This document shows positions 1 to 9,656 of a DNA stretch of 64,000 nt, one piece after another. Within the stretch, counting starts at the first letter, position 1. Every line of letters begins with the position of its first letter. The stretch is from Ralstonia pickettii DTP0602. Its GTDB lineage: Bacteria > Pseudomonadota > Gammaproteobacteria > Burkholderiales > Burkholderiaceae. Where the stretch lies: contig CP006667.1 in the NCBI GenBank assembly GCA_000471925.1, positions 2,170,001 through 2,234,000 on the forward strand, in the 5' to 3' direction. The notes below the pieces were generated by a model, which saw only the letters and a list, made by a program, of their open reading frames with translations, ran no database searches and had not been told where the DNA came from. Made by a program: the position numbers and the translations under genes.

Positions 1-759
1 GCCAAGCTCTGGCTCCAGCGCGTCGAGGATGCCGACATTGATCTCGGCCCTGGAGTCGTAATGCGTGAACTCCACATCATTGCTGCTCGCCTTGAAGAAG
101 AGCACCTGCGTGACCGCCGAGCCTGCCTTCAGCGCGAAGGCCATCATGGATACGACGAAGCGTCCGTCGGCGGCCTCCTCCGCCAGCGCCACCTGGAAGC
201 TGGACACGCTGGAAGCACTTGTCTCGCGGCTGAAGATGGTGATCCACGGCTTGCTCTTGTCCATGCTGGCCAACCCGTCGAGAGTGGTCTGGACCAGCGC
301 GAGCGCGCCCGGAGCGCCCGGGCCGAGCAGCAGCGCCGCCACGGACATGACGGCCTTGTGCGTCTCGAACCTGTCGCTGCCCTCGACATAGCGGGTGGCC
401 GTCGTGCTTTCGATCAGCCAGCCGATATTGGCCAGCACCCGCACGTACTCCTTGTACCAGGCTTCGACGTTGTCCGGATCGCCTGCGGTGCGCCTTGCAA
501 CCAGTTGCGCCAACAGCAGCGAGTTTGCCACCGCAGTGCGGCGCTCGGCCGGCACTCCCCTGGAAAAGGTCAGGACGCCAGAACCTATCACGACGGCCTG
601 GTCCTTGTTTTCATCGAACTGCGGCGTGTCGCCGTCCAGCAGCATCGGATCGCGCGAGTGATCCACCGGGGGAAGTTCCGCGTCAAGCAAGAACGTCTTG
701 GCGCTGTCGATCGTGACGTCTGGCATGGGGATCTCCGGCAAGTTGAGAGGTTCGTTCAT
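1..759 (-). CDS. Unknown protein, C-terminus cut by window edge
   Basis: An uninterrupted reading frame of 253 codons runs on the minus strand from an ATG at 759 and leaves the window at base 1, so the C-terminus is missing. The N-terminus starts MNEPLNLPEIPMPDVTIDS. The middle is alanine- and leucine-rich (VMSVAALLLGPGAPGALA) and could be an amphipathic or membrane-associated helix. No signal peptide is evident and I recognise no family. An internal ATG (MPDVTIDS) is an alternative start. It is divergent from the TIR-STAND gene, with 71 bp between the two start codons, so the pair could share a control region. Whether it is a functional partner cannot be told from the sequence. Confidence 0.7.
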   Translation of the reverse strand, partial: MNEPLNLPEIPMPDVTIDSAKTFLLDAELPPVDHSRDPMLLDGDTPQFDENKDQAVVIGSGVLTFSRGVPAERRTAVANSLLLAQLVARRTAGDPDNVEAWYKEYVRVLANIGWLIESTTATRYVEGSDRFETHKAVMSVAALLLGPGAPGALALVQTTLDGLASMDKSKPWITIFSRETSASSVSSFQVALAEEAADGRFVVSMMAFALKAGSAVTQVLFFKASSNDVEFTHYDSRAEINVGILDALEPELG

Positions 760-830
760 TCTAGGTCGGCAGCAGGGATTCGCCACCATTGGCGACCTCG
801 TGGCAAGAAGCCTGGTATTGGGAGCAGGAA

Positions 831-3800
831 ATGACCTCAATATTCATTAGCCACAGCAGCGCCGACAACATGGCGGCGGCTGATATGAAAGCGTGGCTGG
901 AAGCGCAGGGCCACGCTTCGCTGTTCCTGGATTTCGACCCGGAGGCCGGAATCAAGGGCGGCGCCGGATGGGAGCAGACGCTTTATCAGAACCTGCGCCA
1001 GTCGCAGGCGGTGATCGCGTTACTGACTCCGAACTGGCTGGCCTCCAAATGGTGTTTTGCCGAGCTGGTACAGGCACGGGAGCGCGGCAAAGCGATTTTC
1101 CCGGTCAAGGTGCAAGCCTGCGATGCAAGCGGCATCTTCAGCGATATCCAGCACATCGATCTGACGGCCCAGCCGGAGGAAGGCTATAAGCGACTCAGGA
1201 TCGGCCTCCTGGAAAGGGGGCTCGATCCGTTGGATGTTTTCGACTGGGACCCCAGGCGGCCACCTTATCCGGGGCTCCTGGCATTCGAGGAACAGGACGC
1301 GGCCATCTTCTTTGGGCGTGGCGAGGACATTCTCAAGACGCTCGAAACCCTGGATGCGCTACGCCGTCAGGGCAGCGAGGCAGCGCGATTCGTGCTCTTG
1401 CTCGGCGCATCGGGCAGCGGAAAGTCGTCGCTGGCAAGGGCGGGCGTCATCCCCCGGCTCAGGAAGAAGCCTGCCGAATGGCTTGCAACCCCGCCTTTCC
1501 GGCCCCAGGTCGAACCGCTCGACGAGTTGGCCGTAGCGCTGGCCGCGAGCTTCGATGCCCAGGGGACGCCGCGCGACTGGAGAACGATTCGAACCGAGCT
1601 GCACACGGCGGCGGCACAAATTCCCCCGGATGGCCAGGCACTGCTCGGCTTTGCCCGGGATCTGGCGATTGCCGCCAAACGTCAGGAAGCGACGGTATTG
1701 CTGACCATCGACCAGGCCGAAGAGCTGTTTGGCTACACGCCAGCGGAGGCAGCCACGCGTTTTCTCCGGCTCCTACGTGCCGGGCTGGAGATCGGCGACC
1801 GGCGGCTGATGGCAATCGCCACGCTGCGCTCGGACTTTCTCGGCGATTTCCAGAACCACCCGGCGCTGCAGGACAACGACTATCCACATCATTTCCGCTA
1901 TCGGGCCGTTCCCATTGACCCAATGCCGCTGCGAAGCTTCCCGGAGATCATCCGGGGGCCAGCCCGGTTAGCCGGATTGCAACTTGCCGATGGCCTGGTA
2001 GAGGCCATGGTGAGTGATACCGGTACCCGCGATGCGCTGCCCCTGCTGGCCTTCACGCTGAGGAGACTCTACGAGCGCAGCGGCGGCAGCGGCCGCCTGG
2101 CGCTGGACGAATATGAACGTCTCGGCCGCTTGGAAGGGGCGGTCCGGGAAGAGGCAGAACGAATCATCGCAGAGACAAAGCCCGCCCCGGACGAACTTGA
2201 CGCGCTACACGCCGCCTTTGTGCCAACGATGGTGCGGATCAATGCCGAGGGCGCCTATTCGCGCCGGCGTGCCCTGGTCGACGATCTGCCACGCCGCGTC
2301 CTGGCGCTGCTGCGGCGATTCATAGACGCGCGTCTCCTGGTCACCGACCGCGATTCCCAGGGCCGGGAGACCAGCGAAGTTGCGCACGAGGCGCTGTTGC
2401 GTACCTGGCCCCAGCTGAGCAACTGGCTGATGGAGGACCGGGACAAGCTGCGTACGCTGGAAAGCCTGCAACGTGCCGCGGAAGAGTGGGACCAGGGAGG
2501 GCGACGTGGCGATCTCCTGGTCCACCGCGAGGGCCGCCTGAGCGATGCCGAGGCGCTGCTGACGAACTCGCGTTTCACCATGCCGGAAGCGTCCGTGGAA
2601 CGGGCTTACCTCAACGCCTGTAGCGCGGCGCAACGTGCCCGTGACGCGGCCGAGAAGGAGGAGCAGGAACGGCGGATCAGGGACGCCGAGCGGATCGCGG
2701 CGGAGCAAACGAAGGCGGCGGAGGCGCAGAGGCGAGCAGCAAGGATTTCCCGCATGTTTACCTTCGTTGCTTTGGGCTTGCTTTCAGTCGCGACTGTCGC
2801 CGCTGTGGTGGCGACATGGCAATACCGTGAGGCGACAGCCGCCAACAAGAGGGTAGGCGAAGTGCAACAGCTCGCCCGGCATACCAGCGATATCGGAACG
2901 AACCCGCAGCGTAGCCTGCTCCTGAGCGTGCAGGCCGCCTCCCTGAGCAAGGATAGCCCGGACGGAACATTGCTTGCCATCGATGGCCTCCGACACCAAC
3001 TACGGGCGACCGGCGGCCGCCCGTTGGGAGGGCACGGAAAGTCGTCCCGCGTTGCCGCCTTTTCGCTCGACCGGCACTGGCTCGCCACCGGGAGCGACGA
3101 CGGCGCCATTCGACTTTGGGATCTCAATACTGTCGATCCGACGAGCCGCTCATTCCTGCTCGACGGACATAAGGGCGCCGTTCACGGCCTGGCATTCAGC
3201 CCCGACGGCCGATGGCTGGTCAGCGGAGCTGCCGATGGCTCGGTTCGACTCTGGCGTTTGACGGCGGAAGGGGCAAAAGCTGGTCCGATATTTGGCGGTG
3301 GCCAGTATGGTGCCATTCACGCTGTGGCGATCAGCCCGAACGGTGAGTGGCTGGTGATCGGCACACAGAGCGGCAATATCTGCATCTGGAAGATGTCCGT
3401 CGAAGGGCCGCTGGAAACACCCTGCGACGCCTGGAAGGATGAAGTTCCCGTCATGAATGTTGTGTTCAGTCCCAAGGGACGCTGGCTCGCGACCAGCTGC
3501 ACGGGTGGGTGCAAAGCGTTCGGGGCCCCGGTTCGCCTGTGGGACCTGTCGGCTGGCTTTCCCGATCAGGAACCCAGGCGCCTTTCCCATGCAACGGAAC
3601 TACATGAGGACTCCCTCCTGGCCATTGCCTTCAACGGCGACGAGACACGCCTGGCGGTTGCCTATGGCTATGCCGTGGAGGTTTGGGATCTGACACAGGA
3701 GAACCCGCCGCAGGTTGTCGTGGGGCGGTATGGTGGCAGTGGCGGGTGGATCGGCACTGTGGGCCTAAGCCCTGACAACAGGTGGCTGGCGATCGGGAGC

Positions 3801-5297
3801 GGCAGTGGGGCGGCCGTCATGCTGTGGGACCTGACGGGAACGCGCAAGGAGCCGGTTGCCCTGAAGGGGCATAGTGCCGCAGTCAATTCCGTCGTATTCA
3901 GCGATGATGGGCGGTGGCTTGCGACGGGCGGACAGGACGCAACGGCGCGCCTGTGGGATCTGGCTGACTTGACGATACCCTCCACGATCCTGCGCGGCCA
4001 GGAACTGCCCGTGAAGCATGTCATGTTTAGCCCTGGCGCAGAGCCGCGCCACCTTGTCACCCTAGGGGAAGATGCAAGTGCACGGCTATGGAGTATCCCC
4101 GATGCCATTGCGGACCCGCTCGTGCTGCGGGGCAAGGTCAAACCTTCCATCGTCGGGATGGCTGTCAGTCCGGACGGCAACTGGATCGCAGCTTCGAGTC
4201 AGGAGGACAAGAAACTCGTGCTCTGGTCCACCAGGGATCCTCGTCAACCGGCCCGTGAACTGCCCTTGCCCGGTGCCTCGCACGCCATCGCATTCAGCTC
4301 GGATGGGCGCTGGCTGGCGGCCAAAAGCCAGGATCAGGGGGTGATCAGCCTCTGGCGCCTGACGGAGCTCTCCAGGAAGCCGCTGGTTCTCGTTGAGCAA
4401 CAGTGGGGAGACGTGAGGACGCTGGTGTTCAGCCCAGACAGCCGGTGGCTGGTGAGCGGGACGTGGCAAGGTGGTATCGTGAATATCTGGGACGTCTCCA
4501 CCGATAGTCCTTCCCTGGAGCCACGCCATCGTTGCAGCCAGGGCGAGCCGGTGCGGGAGCCAGCGTTCAGCGCGGACGGGCGCTATCTGGCAACGGCCGC
4601 CCACGGTACCAACGCGCGTATATGGGACCTGGCCTCTCCCAATCCCTGCGCGAGCCCGCGTCTGCTCCCGCATGGAGACGTTGTGTACCAGGTCGTGTTC
4701 AGCCCCGACTCGCGATGGGCTGCAACGGCAAGTATGGATACCAAGGGGCGGCTTTGGGATCTCAGCGCCGGTCCCGAACCCAAATTGGTATCGGTACTGA
4801 CGTTTTCGGATCGCGTTCTGGAAGCAACCTTTAGCCCCGATGGCCATTGGGTAGCCTTTGGCTCCTGGGACAGGACGCTCAAGCTGCTCGACCTGACAAA
4901 ATCCGGAACATCGAAGCCGATTGAACTCACCGGGCACGCAGGGAGAATCTTGTCGGCGTCATTTAGTCCGGACAGCAAGTGGTTGGCCGCGGGCGGCGAA
5001 GATCGAACGACCCGTCTCTGGGATCCAACGAATCCGAGTGCGGCGCCCGTCGTGCTGCGAGGGCATGAAGCGACTGTGGCCCATATTGGCTTCACGAAGG
5101 ACAGTCGCTGGGTCATTACGGGTGCTTACGACGGGACAGTAAGACTGTGGCGGCTGACATTACCTGACCTCGTGGGTATCGCCTGCCAGACCGCAGGGCG
5201 AGACCTCACCCCCGAGGAGGCCGAGGCGTTCCTGGGAGAGCGTGCCAGGAGGTCCTGTACCGATCGCCAGGCAATGCAGCCGTTGAGTGCGAAGTAG
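831..5297 (+). CDS. TIR / nSTAND1 NTPase / TM / WD40 repeat protein
   Basis: 1488 residues from the ATG at 831, preceded by GGAG six bases upstream; an upstream TTG at 789 has no such site. Residues 1-130 are a TIR domain (MTSIFISHSS; SKWCFAEL with the probable catalytic Glu78). Residues 147-600 match the nSTAND1 NTPase type: PYPGLLAFEEQDAAIFFGR, Walker A GASGSGKS at 192-199, Walker B LLTIDQAEELF around 294, and VAHEALLRTWPQL near 517. A charged helix (600-640) leads into one transmembrane segment (642-663), then about 16 WD40 repeats (735-1445), each ending RLWDL or similar. Family knowledge: TIR domains in bacterial STAND proteins cleave NAD+ or make signal nucleotides, and repeat domains sense the trigger. 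A membrane-anchored immune sensor is inferred. Confidence 0.9.
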   Translation: MTSIFISHSSADNMAAADMKAWLEAQGHASLFLDFDPEAGIKGGAGWEQTLYQNLRQSQAVIALLTPNWLASKWCFAELVQARERGKAIFPVKVQACDASGIFSDIQHIDLTAQPEEGYKRLRIGLLERGLDPLDVFDWDPRRPPYPGLLAFEEQDAAIFFGRGEDILKTLETLDALRRQGSEAARFVLLLGASGSGKSSLARAGVIPRLRKKPAEWLATPPFRPQVEPLDELAVALAASFDAQGTPRDWRTIRTELHTAAAQIPPDGQALLGFARDLAIAAKRQEATVLLTIDQAEELFGYTPAEAATRFLRLLRAGLEIGDRRLMAIATLRSDFLGDFQNHPALQDNDYPHHFRYRAVPIDPMPLRSFPEIIRGPARLAGLQLADGLVEAMVSDTGTRDALPLLAFTLRRLYERSGGSGRLALDEYERLGRLEGAVREEAERIIAETKPAPDELDALHAAFVPTMVRINAEGAYSRRRALVDDLPRRVLALLRRFIDARLLVTDRDSQGRETSEVAHEALLRTWPQLSNWLMEDRDKLRTLESLQRAAEEWDQGGRRGDLLVHREGRLSDAEALLTNSRFTMPEASVERAYLNACSAAQRARDAAEKEEQERRIRDAERIAAEQTKAAEAQRRAARISRMFTFVALGLLSVATVAAVVATWQYREATAANKRVGEVQQLARHTSDIGTNPQRSLLLSVQAASLSKDSPDGTLLAIDGLRHQLRATGGRPLGGHGKSSRVAAFSLDRHWLATGSDDGAIRLWDLNTVDPTSRSFLLDGHKGAVHGLAFSPDGRWLVSGAADGSVRLWRLTAEGAKAGPIFGGGQYGAIHAVAISPNGEWLVIGTQSGNICIWKMSVEGPLETPCDAWKDEVPVMNVVFSPKGRWLATSCTGGCKAFGAPVRLWDLSAGFPDQEPRRLSHATELHEDSLLAIAFNGDETRLAVAYGYAVEVWDLTQENPPQVVVGRYGGSGGWIGTVGLSPDNRWLAIGSGSGAAVMLWDLTGTRKEPVALKGHSAAVNSVVFSDDGRWLATGGQDATARLWDLADLTIPSTILRGQELPVKHVMFSPGAEPRHLVTLGEDASARLWSIPDAIADPLVLRGKVKPSIVGMAVSPDGNWIAASSQEDKKLVLWSTRDPRQPARELPLPGASHAIAFSSDGRWLAAKSQDQGVISLWRLTELSRKPLVLVEQQWGDVRTLVFSPDSRWLVSGTWQGGIVNIWDVSTDSPSLEPRHRCSQGEPVREPAFSADGRYLATAAHGTNARIWDLASPNPCASPRLLPHGDVVYQVVFSPDSRWAATASMDTKGRLWDLSAGPEPKLVSVLTFSDRVLEATFSPDGHWVAFGSWDRTLKLLDLTKSGTSKPIELTGHAGRILSASFSPDSKWLAAGGEDRTTRLWDPTNPSAAPVVLRGHEATVAHIGFTKDSRWVITGAYDGTVRLWRLTLPDLVGIACQTAGRDLTPEEAEAFLGERARRSCTDRQAMQPLSAK

Positions 5298-5318
5298 CGG
5301 TCCGGAGCCTTGCCGTTC

Positions 5319-6317
5319 TCAGTCCAGCGTCACCCCGGTATCGGCGGTCAGCTTCATCACCACCGGCAGGTACGCCTTGTAGCCGCTTTCGGCTTCGGCA
5401 GGCAGATTGCCGATGGGCTCGGCGCCCATGTCCTCGATGCGCTGCGAGAACTCCGGGCTTTTCACCAGCGCGCTGACCTCGCGGCCCAGGCGGTCGATGA
5501 TGGGCTGGGGCGTCCTGGCCGGGGCCATCAGGGTGATCGGTCCGGTAAGGCGGTAAGCCTCGTCGGGATAGCCGGCCTCGGCAAAGGTGGGCACGTTGGG
5601 CAGCGCCCTGGCGCGATGCGAGCCGGCAACCGCCAGGGGCCTTAGCCGGCCGCCGGCGAAGTGCTGCTGCAGGGCGGTGACCGAACCCACCGTGACATTA
5701 ATCTGGCCGGCCAGCAGGTCGGTCACCATCGGGCCCTCGCCACGGTAGGGCACGTGGAGAATGTCCACCCCATACGTCTTGGCCATGTAGGTCTGGATGG
5801 TGTGCGGCTGGGTGCCGGGTCCCCAGGAACCCATGCGCAGCTTCCCGGGTTCCTTTTTCGCATAGGCGATCAAGTCACTCACGGTCCTGACCGGCACGGC
5901 GGTGTTGACCGCCAGCACGGTGCGCGCGGTGGCCACGTCGGAAATCGGGCGCAGGTCGGTGCGCGGATCGTAGGGCAGTTTCTTGTACAGGGCCAGGTTG
6001 GCGGTGATCGGGCCAGGGATGGTCAGCAGCAGCGTGTAGCCGTCGGGCGGCGACTTGGCCGCCTGGTCGGTGCCGATGATGCCGCCCGCGCCGCCCTTGT
6101 TCTCCACCACCAGGGTCTGGCCCAGGCGCTTGCCCAGGCCGTCTGCCAGCGCGCGCGCCAGGGTGTCGGTCAGGCCACCGGCCGGGTAGGCCACGATCAG
6201 GCGCACCGGCTTGCTCGGGTAGCTGCCCTGGGCCCGTGCGCCAAGCGGCAGCACGCACAGGGCCGCCGCCGTGAACAGGACGGCACGCCGCCCGCCTGAC
6301 AGGCTGCGGATTTTCAT
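5319..6317 (-). CDS. Bug/TctC-type tripartite tricarboxylate receptor
   Basis: 332 residues from the ATG at 6317 (GGAGA seven bases upstream); a longer frame to 6434 lacks a good ribosome site. The N-terminal signal peptide ends ALCVLPLGARAQ. It is followed by the Bug-family hallmarks SYPSKPVRLIVAYPAGGLTD, PPDGYTLL and HVPYRGEGPMVTDLLAGQI. Family role: periplasmic binding of small carboxylates for TctAB-type transport. No TctA or TctB is nearby, as is common for these orphan receptors. It is divergent from the IclR gene, and the palindrome at 6458-6476 lies in the shared region, so it is probably IclR-controlled. The ligand is unknown. Confidence 0.9.
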   Translation of the reverse strand: MKIRSLSGGRRAVLFTAAALCVLPLGARAQGSYPSKPVRLIVAYPAGGLTDTLARALADGLGKRLGQTLVVENKGGAGGIIGTDQAAKSPPDGYTLLLTIPGPITANLALYKKLPYDPRTDLRPISDVATARTVLAVNTAVPVRTVSDLIAYAKKEPGKLRMGSWGPGTQPHTIQTYMAKTYGVDILHVPYRGEGPMVTDLLAGQINVTVGSVTALQQHFAGGRLRPLAVAGSHRARALPNVPTFAEAGYPDEAYRLTGPITLMAPARTPQPIIDRLGREVSALVKSPEFSQRIEDMGAEPIGNLPAEAESGYKAYLPVVMKLTADTGVTLD

Positions 6318-6457
6318 GTTCTGTCTCCTGGAAAAAGGTGGAATCAGCCCGGGATGGTCCATGACCCCGTTCAGGTTTCCCGCTCCGGTTTCGAATCTCT
6401 GTTCGATGCCACAGAACATAGGGGTGGCCCGCAAGGCAGGTCAAGGCGATGGCCTAT

Positions 6458-6476
6458 ATTTCCAATATGTGGAAAT
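6458..6476. promoter_or_regulatory. Candidate IclR operator palindrome
   Basis: ATTTCCA-ATATG-TGGAAAT is a perfect 7-bp inverted repeat with a 5-nt spacer, lying 59 bp before the IclR start and 141 bp before the Bug start. The half-sites equal those of the E. coli IclR box (TGGAAAT-N-ATTTCCA) but in reversed order. Its position in the divergent control region fits autoregulation plus control of the catabolic genes. Confidence 0.6.
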
Positions 6477-6535
6477 TGATTCCGCTTTTTGACACAGGAT
6501 GGACAGCTGTCCAGACTGGATAAACGGGAGACGCC

Positions 6536-7342
6536 ATGAACATTCCAGTCGAACAATTCATCGCCGAGCGCCGCCGCGAGGACCCGTCCTTCGGCGGCCT
6601 GCTGGCCAAGGGCTTTGCCTTGCTGCGCTGCTTCATCGATGAGCCGCGTCCCCAGGGCAACGGCGAGCTGGCGCAGCGCCTGCAGCTGCCGCGCGCCACG
6701 GTGTCGCGCATCTGCCGCACGCTGTTCGAGCTGGGCTACCTGGACTGGGACCCCAAGCTCGACAAGTACTTCGTCAGCGCCCAGGTGCTCGCACTGGGCT
6801 ATCCCTACCTGACCGGGCTGCAGGTGCGACACGTGGCCCGGCCGCTGATGCAGGCCCTGGCCGACCGCATCGAGGGCGCCGTGTCGATGGGGGTGGCGCA
6901 CCGGCTTGACGTGACCTACCTGCAGTCCTGCACCCACAACGAGGGCACGCCGGCGCGGCCCGGAACCGGTGCCGTGCGCTCGGTGCTCAGCACGGCCATG
7001 GGCCGGGCCTACCTGTGCACTTTGTCGAAGGCCCAGTTTGAAAGCCTGATGGCGGCCGCCCGCGAGGAGCGGCCCGAGGAATATGCAGCGTTCTACGACA
7101 CGCTCTGCCATAACGTGGCGCATTACCCCAAGCGCGGCTTCGCGCTCAACGAGGGCGACGCAGGTATCGGCGTGCACGGCGTGGGTGTCTATTCGCGCAT
7201 CCACTACCTGAATCGCCCGCTGCTGTTCAATTGCGCGCTGTCCGGCTCCCAGGTGAAGCGCGGAATGATGGAAAAGAAGGTGGCGCCGCTGCTGATGGAG
7301 ATGGTCCGCTCCATCGAGGCCGCCACTGGCCTGCGGCAATAG
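6536..7342 (+). CDS. IclR-family transcriptional regulator
   Basis: 268 residues, close to the family norm of about 250-270. The N-terminal winged helix-turn-helix lies near residues 20-85 (LAKGFALLRCF; GELAQRLQLPRATVSRICRT; LFELGYLDWD), followed by an IclR effector-binding domain (TAMGRAYLCTLS; KRGFALNEGDAGIGVHGVGV). Family members bind small aromatic or carboxylic effectors and control adjacent catabolic genes. It stands divergent to a Bug receptor and 46 bp upstream of the acyl-CoA synthetase, so it is the likely switch for the 5.3-14.4 kb block. The effector is unknown. Confidence 0.92.
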   Translation: MNIPVEQFIAERRREDPSFGGLLAKGFALLRCFIDEPRPQGNGELAQRLQLPRATVSRICRTLFELGYLDWDPKLDKYFVSAQVLALGYPYLTGLQVRHVARPLMQALADRIEGAVSMGVAHRLDVTYLQSCTHNEGTPARPGTGAVRSVLSTAMGRAYLCTLSKAQFESLMAAAREERPEEYAAFYDTLCHNVAHYPKRGFALNEGDAGIGVHGVGVYSRIHYLNRPLLFNCALSGSQVKRGMMEKKVAPLLMEMVRSIEAATGLRQ

Positions 7343-7388
7343 CGGGCGCAGGCCACCCCTGCAACGGACAGGACCCGGAGACTTCCAC

Positions 7389-9563
7389 ATGGTTGACCTG
7401 AATTCCCTGCTGTACCCGCGTTCGATCGCGGTGGTCGGTGCTTCCACCCAGCCGGACAAAGTGGGCGGCATGCCCATCCGGCTGCTGCGCGAACTCGGCT
7501 ACGAGGGGCGCCTCTATCCGGTCAACCCGTCCGCTGGCGAAGTACAGGGCCTGCGCGCCTACGGTTCGCTGTCAGACATCGGCGAACCCGTGGATCTGGC
7601 TATCGTGGCGGTACCGGCCAGCGCCAGCCAGGACGTGATGGCGCAGCTGGCCGGCAACGGCACGCGGGCAGCGGTGGTCTTCACCTCGGGCTTCGCCGAG
7701 GCGGGGGAGGCGGGCGTGCGCATGCAGGACATGCTGGCCCGGAGCGCGCAGGAGGCCGGCGTGACGCTGCTTGGGCCCAACTGCCTGGGCGCGATGAACC
7801 TGCGCGAGCGCATGTTCGCCACGTTCTCGCCGATCCCGCTCAGCGGCGTGCCGCCGGTCGGCGAAGTGGGCCTGGTCAGCCAGAGCGGCGCCTTCGGGGC
7901 CTATGCATACGCCCTGGCGCGCGAAGCGGGCCTGGGCCTGAGCCACTGGGTCACCACCGGCAACGAGGCCGGGTTGCAGGTGGCCGACGTGATCGCATGG
8001 CTGGCCAATGACCCGAACACGCGCGTGATCCTCGCCTACATCGAAGGCTGCCGCGACGGCGCGCGCCTGCGCCAGGCGCTGGACGCCGCGCGTGCGGCCG
8101 GCAAGCCGGTCGTGATCACCAAGGTCGGGACCACGGCCGCCGGGGCGCGCTCGGCGCAGTCGCACACGGCCAGCCTGACCGGGGAAGATGCGGTGTACCA
8201 GGCGGTGTTCGACGCCTACGGCGTGCACCGGGCCCATACGCTGGAGGCGTTCTTTCGGCTGGGCTATGTGTTGTCCAGAGGGCGGCGGCCCGCGCTCTGG
8301 CATTGTCCGGACGGCCTCGATGCCAGTGCCGTCACACCGCTCGCGGTCGTCACTGTCTCCGGTGGCGTGGGCATCATGATGGCTGATCGCGCCGAAGAAC
8401 TGGGTCTGCCGCTGCCGCCCATGCCGGAAGCGGAAGCCGAGGCATTACAAACGGCCATCCCGTTCGCCAGCACCGCCAACCCGATCGACGTGACGGGGCA
8501 GGTGGTGGCCCAGCCGCGCGTCTTCATGGACGCTATCGCGGGCGTGGCGCGAAGCGGCGCCTACGGCTGCGTTGCCGCATTCCTGGCCGGGGGCGCCAAT
8601 GCCCCGCGGCTCTGGCCGGAGCTGCAGCAGACCGTGGCCACGCTGAGCGAAGATCCGAAGGCTGCGCCGCTACTGCTGGCAGGCATCGTCGATGACGATA
8701 AACGCGCATGGCTGGAGGCCCGCGGTTGCCTGGTGTTCCGGGAGCCAGCCCATGCGGTGGAAGCCACAGCCACGCTGGCGCGCGCAGCGGCCATGGAAGG
8801 CGCCAGCGGAGCCAAGACGCCACAGCTGCCGCCATCTTTCCTGAACGCAGACCTGTTGCGCGATCTCCCGCCTGGTGCCACGGCGCTTTCCGAACATGAG
8901 GCCATGCGGCTGCTCGCGGACGTCGAGGTGCCAGTGGCCCCGCACGGACTGGCCCAGGACGCGAATGAGGCGGTGCGAATCGCCGAACGCCTTGGCTATC
9001 CCGTGGCGGTCAAGCTGTGCTCGCGCGAGATCCTGCACAAGAGCGATGTGGGCGGCGTGGCCCTCAACCTGGCTGACGCGCAGGCGGTGCGAGACGCTTT
9101 TGCCCGGATGGAAGGGGCCGTGGCACGTGCGCGCGCGGAAAACGGCGCCCCGGTGCCTTTCGAAGGCGTTCTGGTGGCCCGCATGGTGCGCGGCTGGGGC
9201 GAGGTGATGGTGGGCGTGCGCCGCGACCCGGTGTTCGGGCTGGTGGCACTGGTGGGCATCGGCGGCACGGCCGTCGAGATCTTCCGCCAGACCGCCTGCG
9301 GGCTGGCGCCGCTGACGCGTGAACGGGCCCGCGCCATGCTGGCCGAAAGCCGGGTCGCCGCGCTATGCCAAGGGCATCGTGGAAATCCGGCGTTGGACCT
9401 GGACGCCGCCGCGCAGGTGCTGGCCAGCGTGTCGCAGCTGGCCGCGAACCTGGGACCGCGGCTGGACACGCTTGAAATCAATCCCTTCATCGTCACCACG
9501 CAGGGGCTGGTGGCCGCCGACGCGGTCGTCACGCTCCGCCCGGCCGGTATCAGCGCCCCGTAG
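7389..9563 (+). CDS. ADP-forming acyl-CoA synthetase, fused subunits
   Basis: 724 residues; ATG preceded by GGAGA. Order: CoA-binding Rossmann domain (SIAVVGASTQPDKVGGMP, about 10-130), succinyl-CoA-ligase-like domain (VGLVSQSGAFGAYAYALA; SAQSHTASLTGED contains the likely phospho-His), then a C-terminal ATP-grasp domain from about 490 (GYPVAVKLCSREILHKSDVGG; GVLVARMVRGWGEVMVGVRR; DTLEINPFIV). The family makes acyl-CoA, ADP and Pi from acid, ATP and CoA, or runs in reverse. Placed between IclR and Bug, it probably activates the acid that the Bug receptor captures. Substrate not predictable; acetate, pimeloyl or feruloyl relatives share this architecture. Confidence 0.9.
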   Translation: MVDLNSLLYPRSIAVVGASTQPDKVGGMPIRLLRELGYEGRLYPVNPSAGEVQGLRAYGSLSDIGEPVDLAIVAVPASASQDVMAQLAGNGTRAAVVFTSGFAEAGEAGVRMQDMLARSAQEAGVTLLGPNCLGAMNLRERMFATFSPIPLSGVPPVGEVGLVSQSGAFGAYAYALAREAGLGLSHWVTTGNEAGLQVADVIAWLANDPNTRVILAYIEGCRDGARLRQALDAARAAGKPVVITKVGTTAAGARSAQSHTASLTGEDAVYQAVFDAYGVHRAHTLEAFFRLGYVLSRGRRPALWHCPDGLDASAVTPLAVVTVSGGVGIMMADRAEELGLPLPPMPEAEAEALQTAIPFASTANPIDVTGQVVAQPRVFMDAIAGVARSGAYGCVAAFLAGGANAPRLWPELQQTVATLSEDPKAAPLLLAGIVDDDKRAWLEARGCLVFREPAHAVEATATLARAAAMEGASGAKTPQLPPSFLNADLLRDLPPGATALSEHEAMRLLADVEVPVAPHGLAQDANEAVRIAERLGYPVAVKLCSREILHKSDVGGVALNLADAQAVRDAFARMEGAVARARAENGAPVPFEGVLVARMVRGWGEVMVGVRRDPVFGLVALVGIGGTAVEIFRQTACGLAPLTRERARAMLAESRVAALCQGHRGNPALDLDAAAQVLASVSQLAANLGPRLDTLEINPFIVTTQGLVAADAVVTLRPAGISAP

Positions 9564-9656
9564 TTACGCAGTGCTGCGCGGTGGACAGGATGCCTGCACA
9601 GACGGGCACCGCCACCGCGGCAAGACGCAGTACACCAATCAAGACAGGAGACAAGC

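Noticed and set aside
61..834. 257-residue plus-strand frame at the left edge
   Set aside because: Arg/His-rich, no ribosome site; it is the shadow of the edge-cut minus-strand gene.
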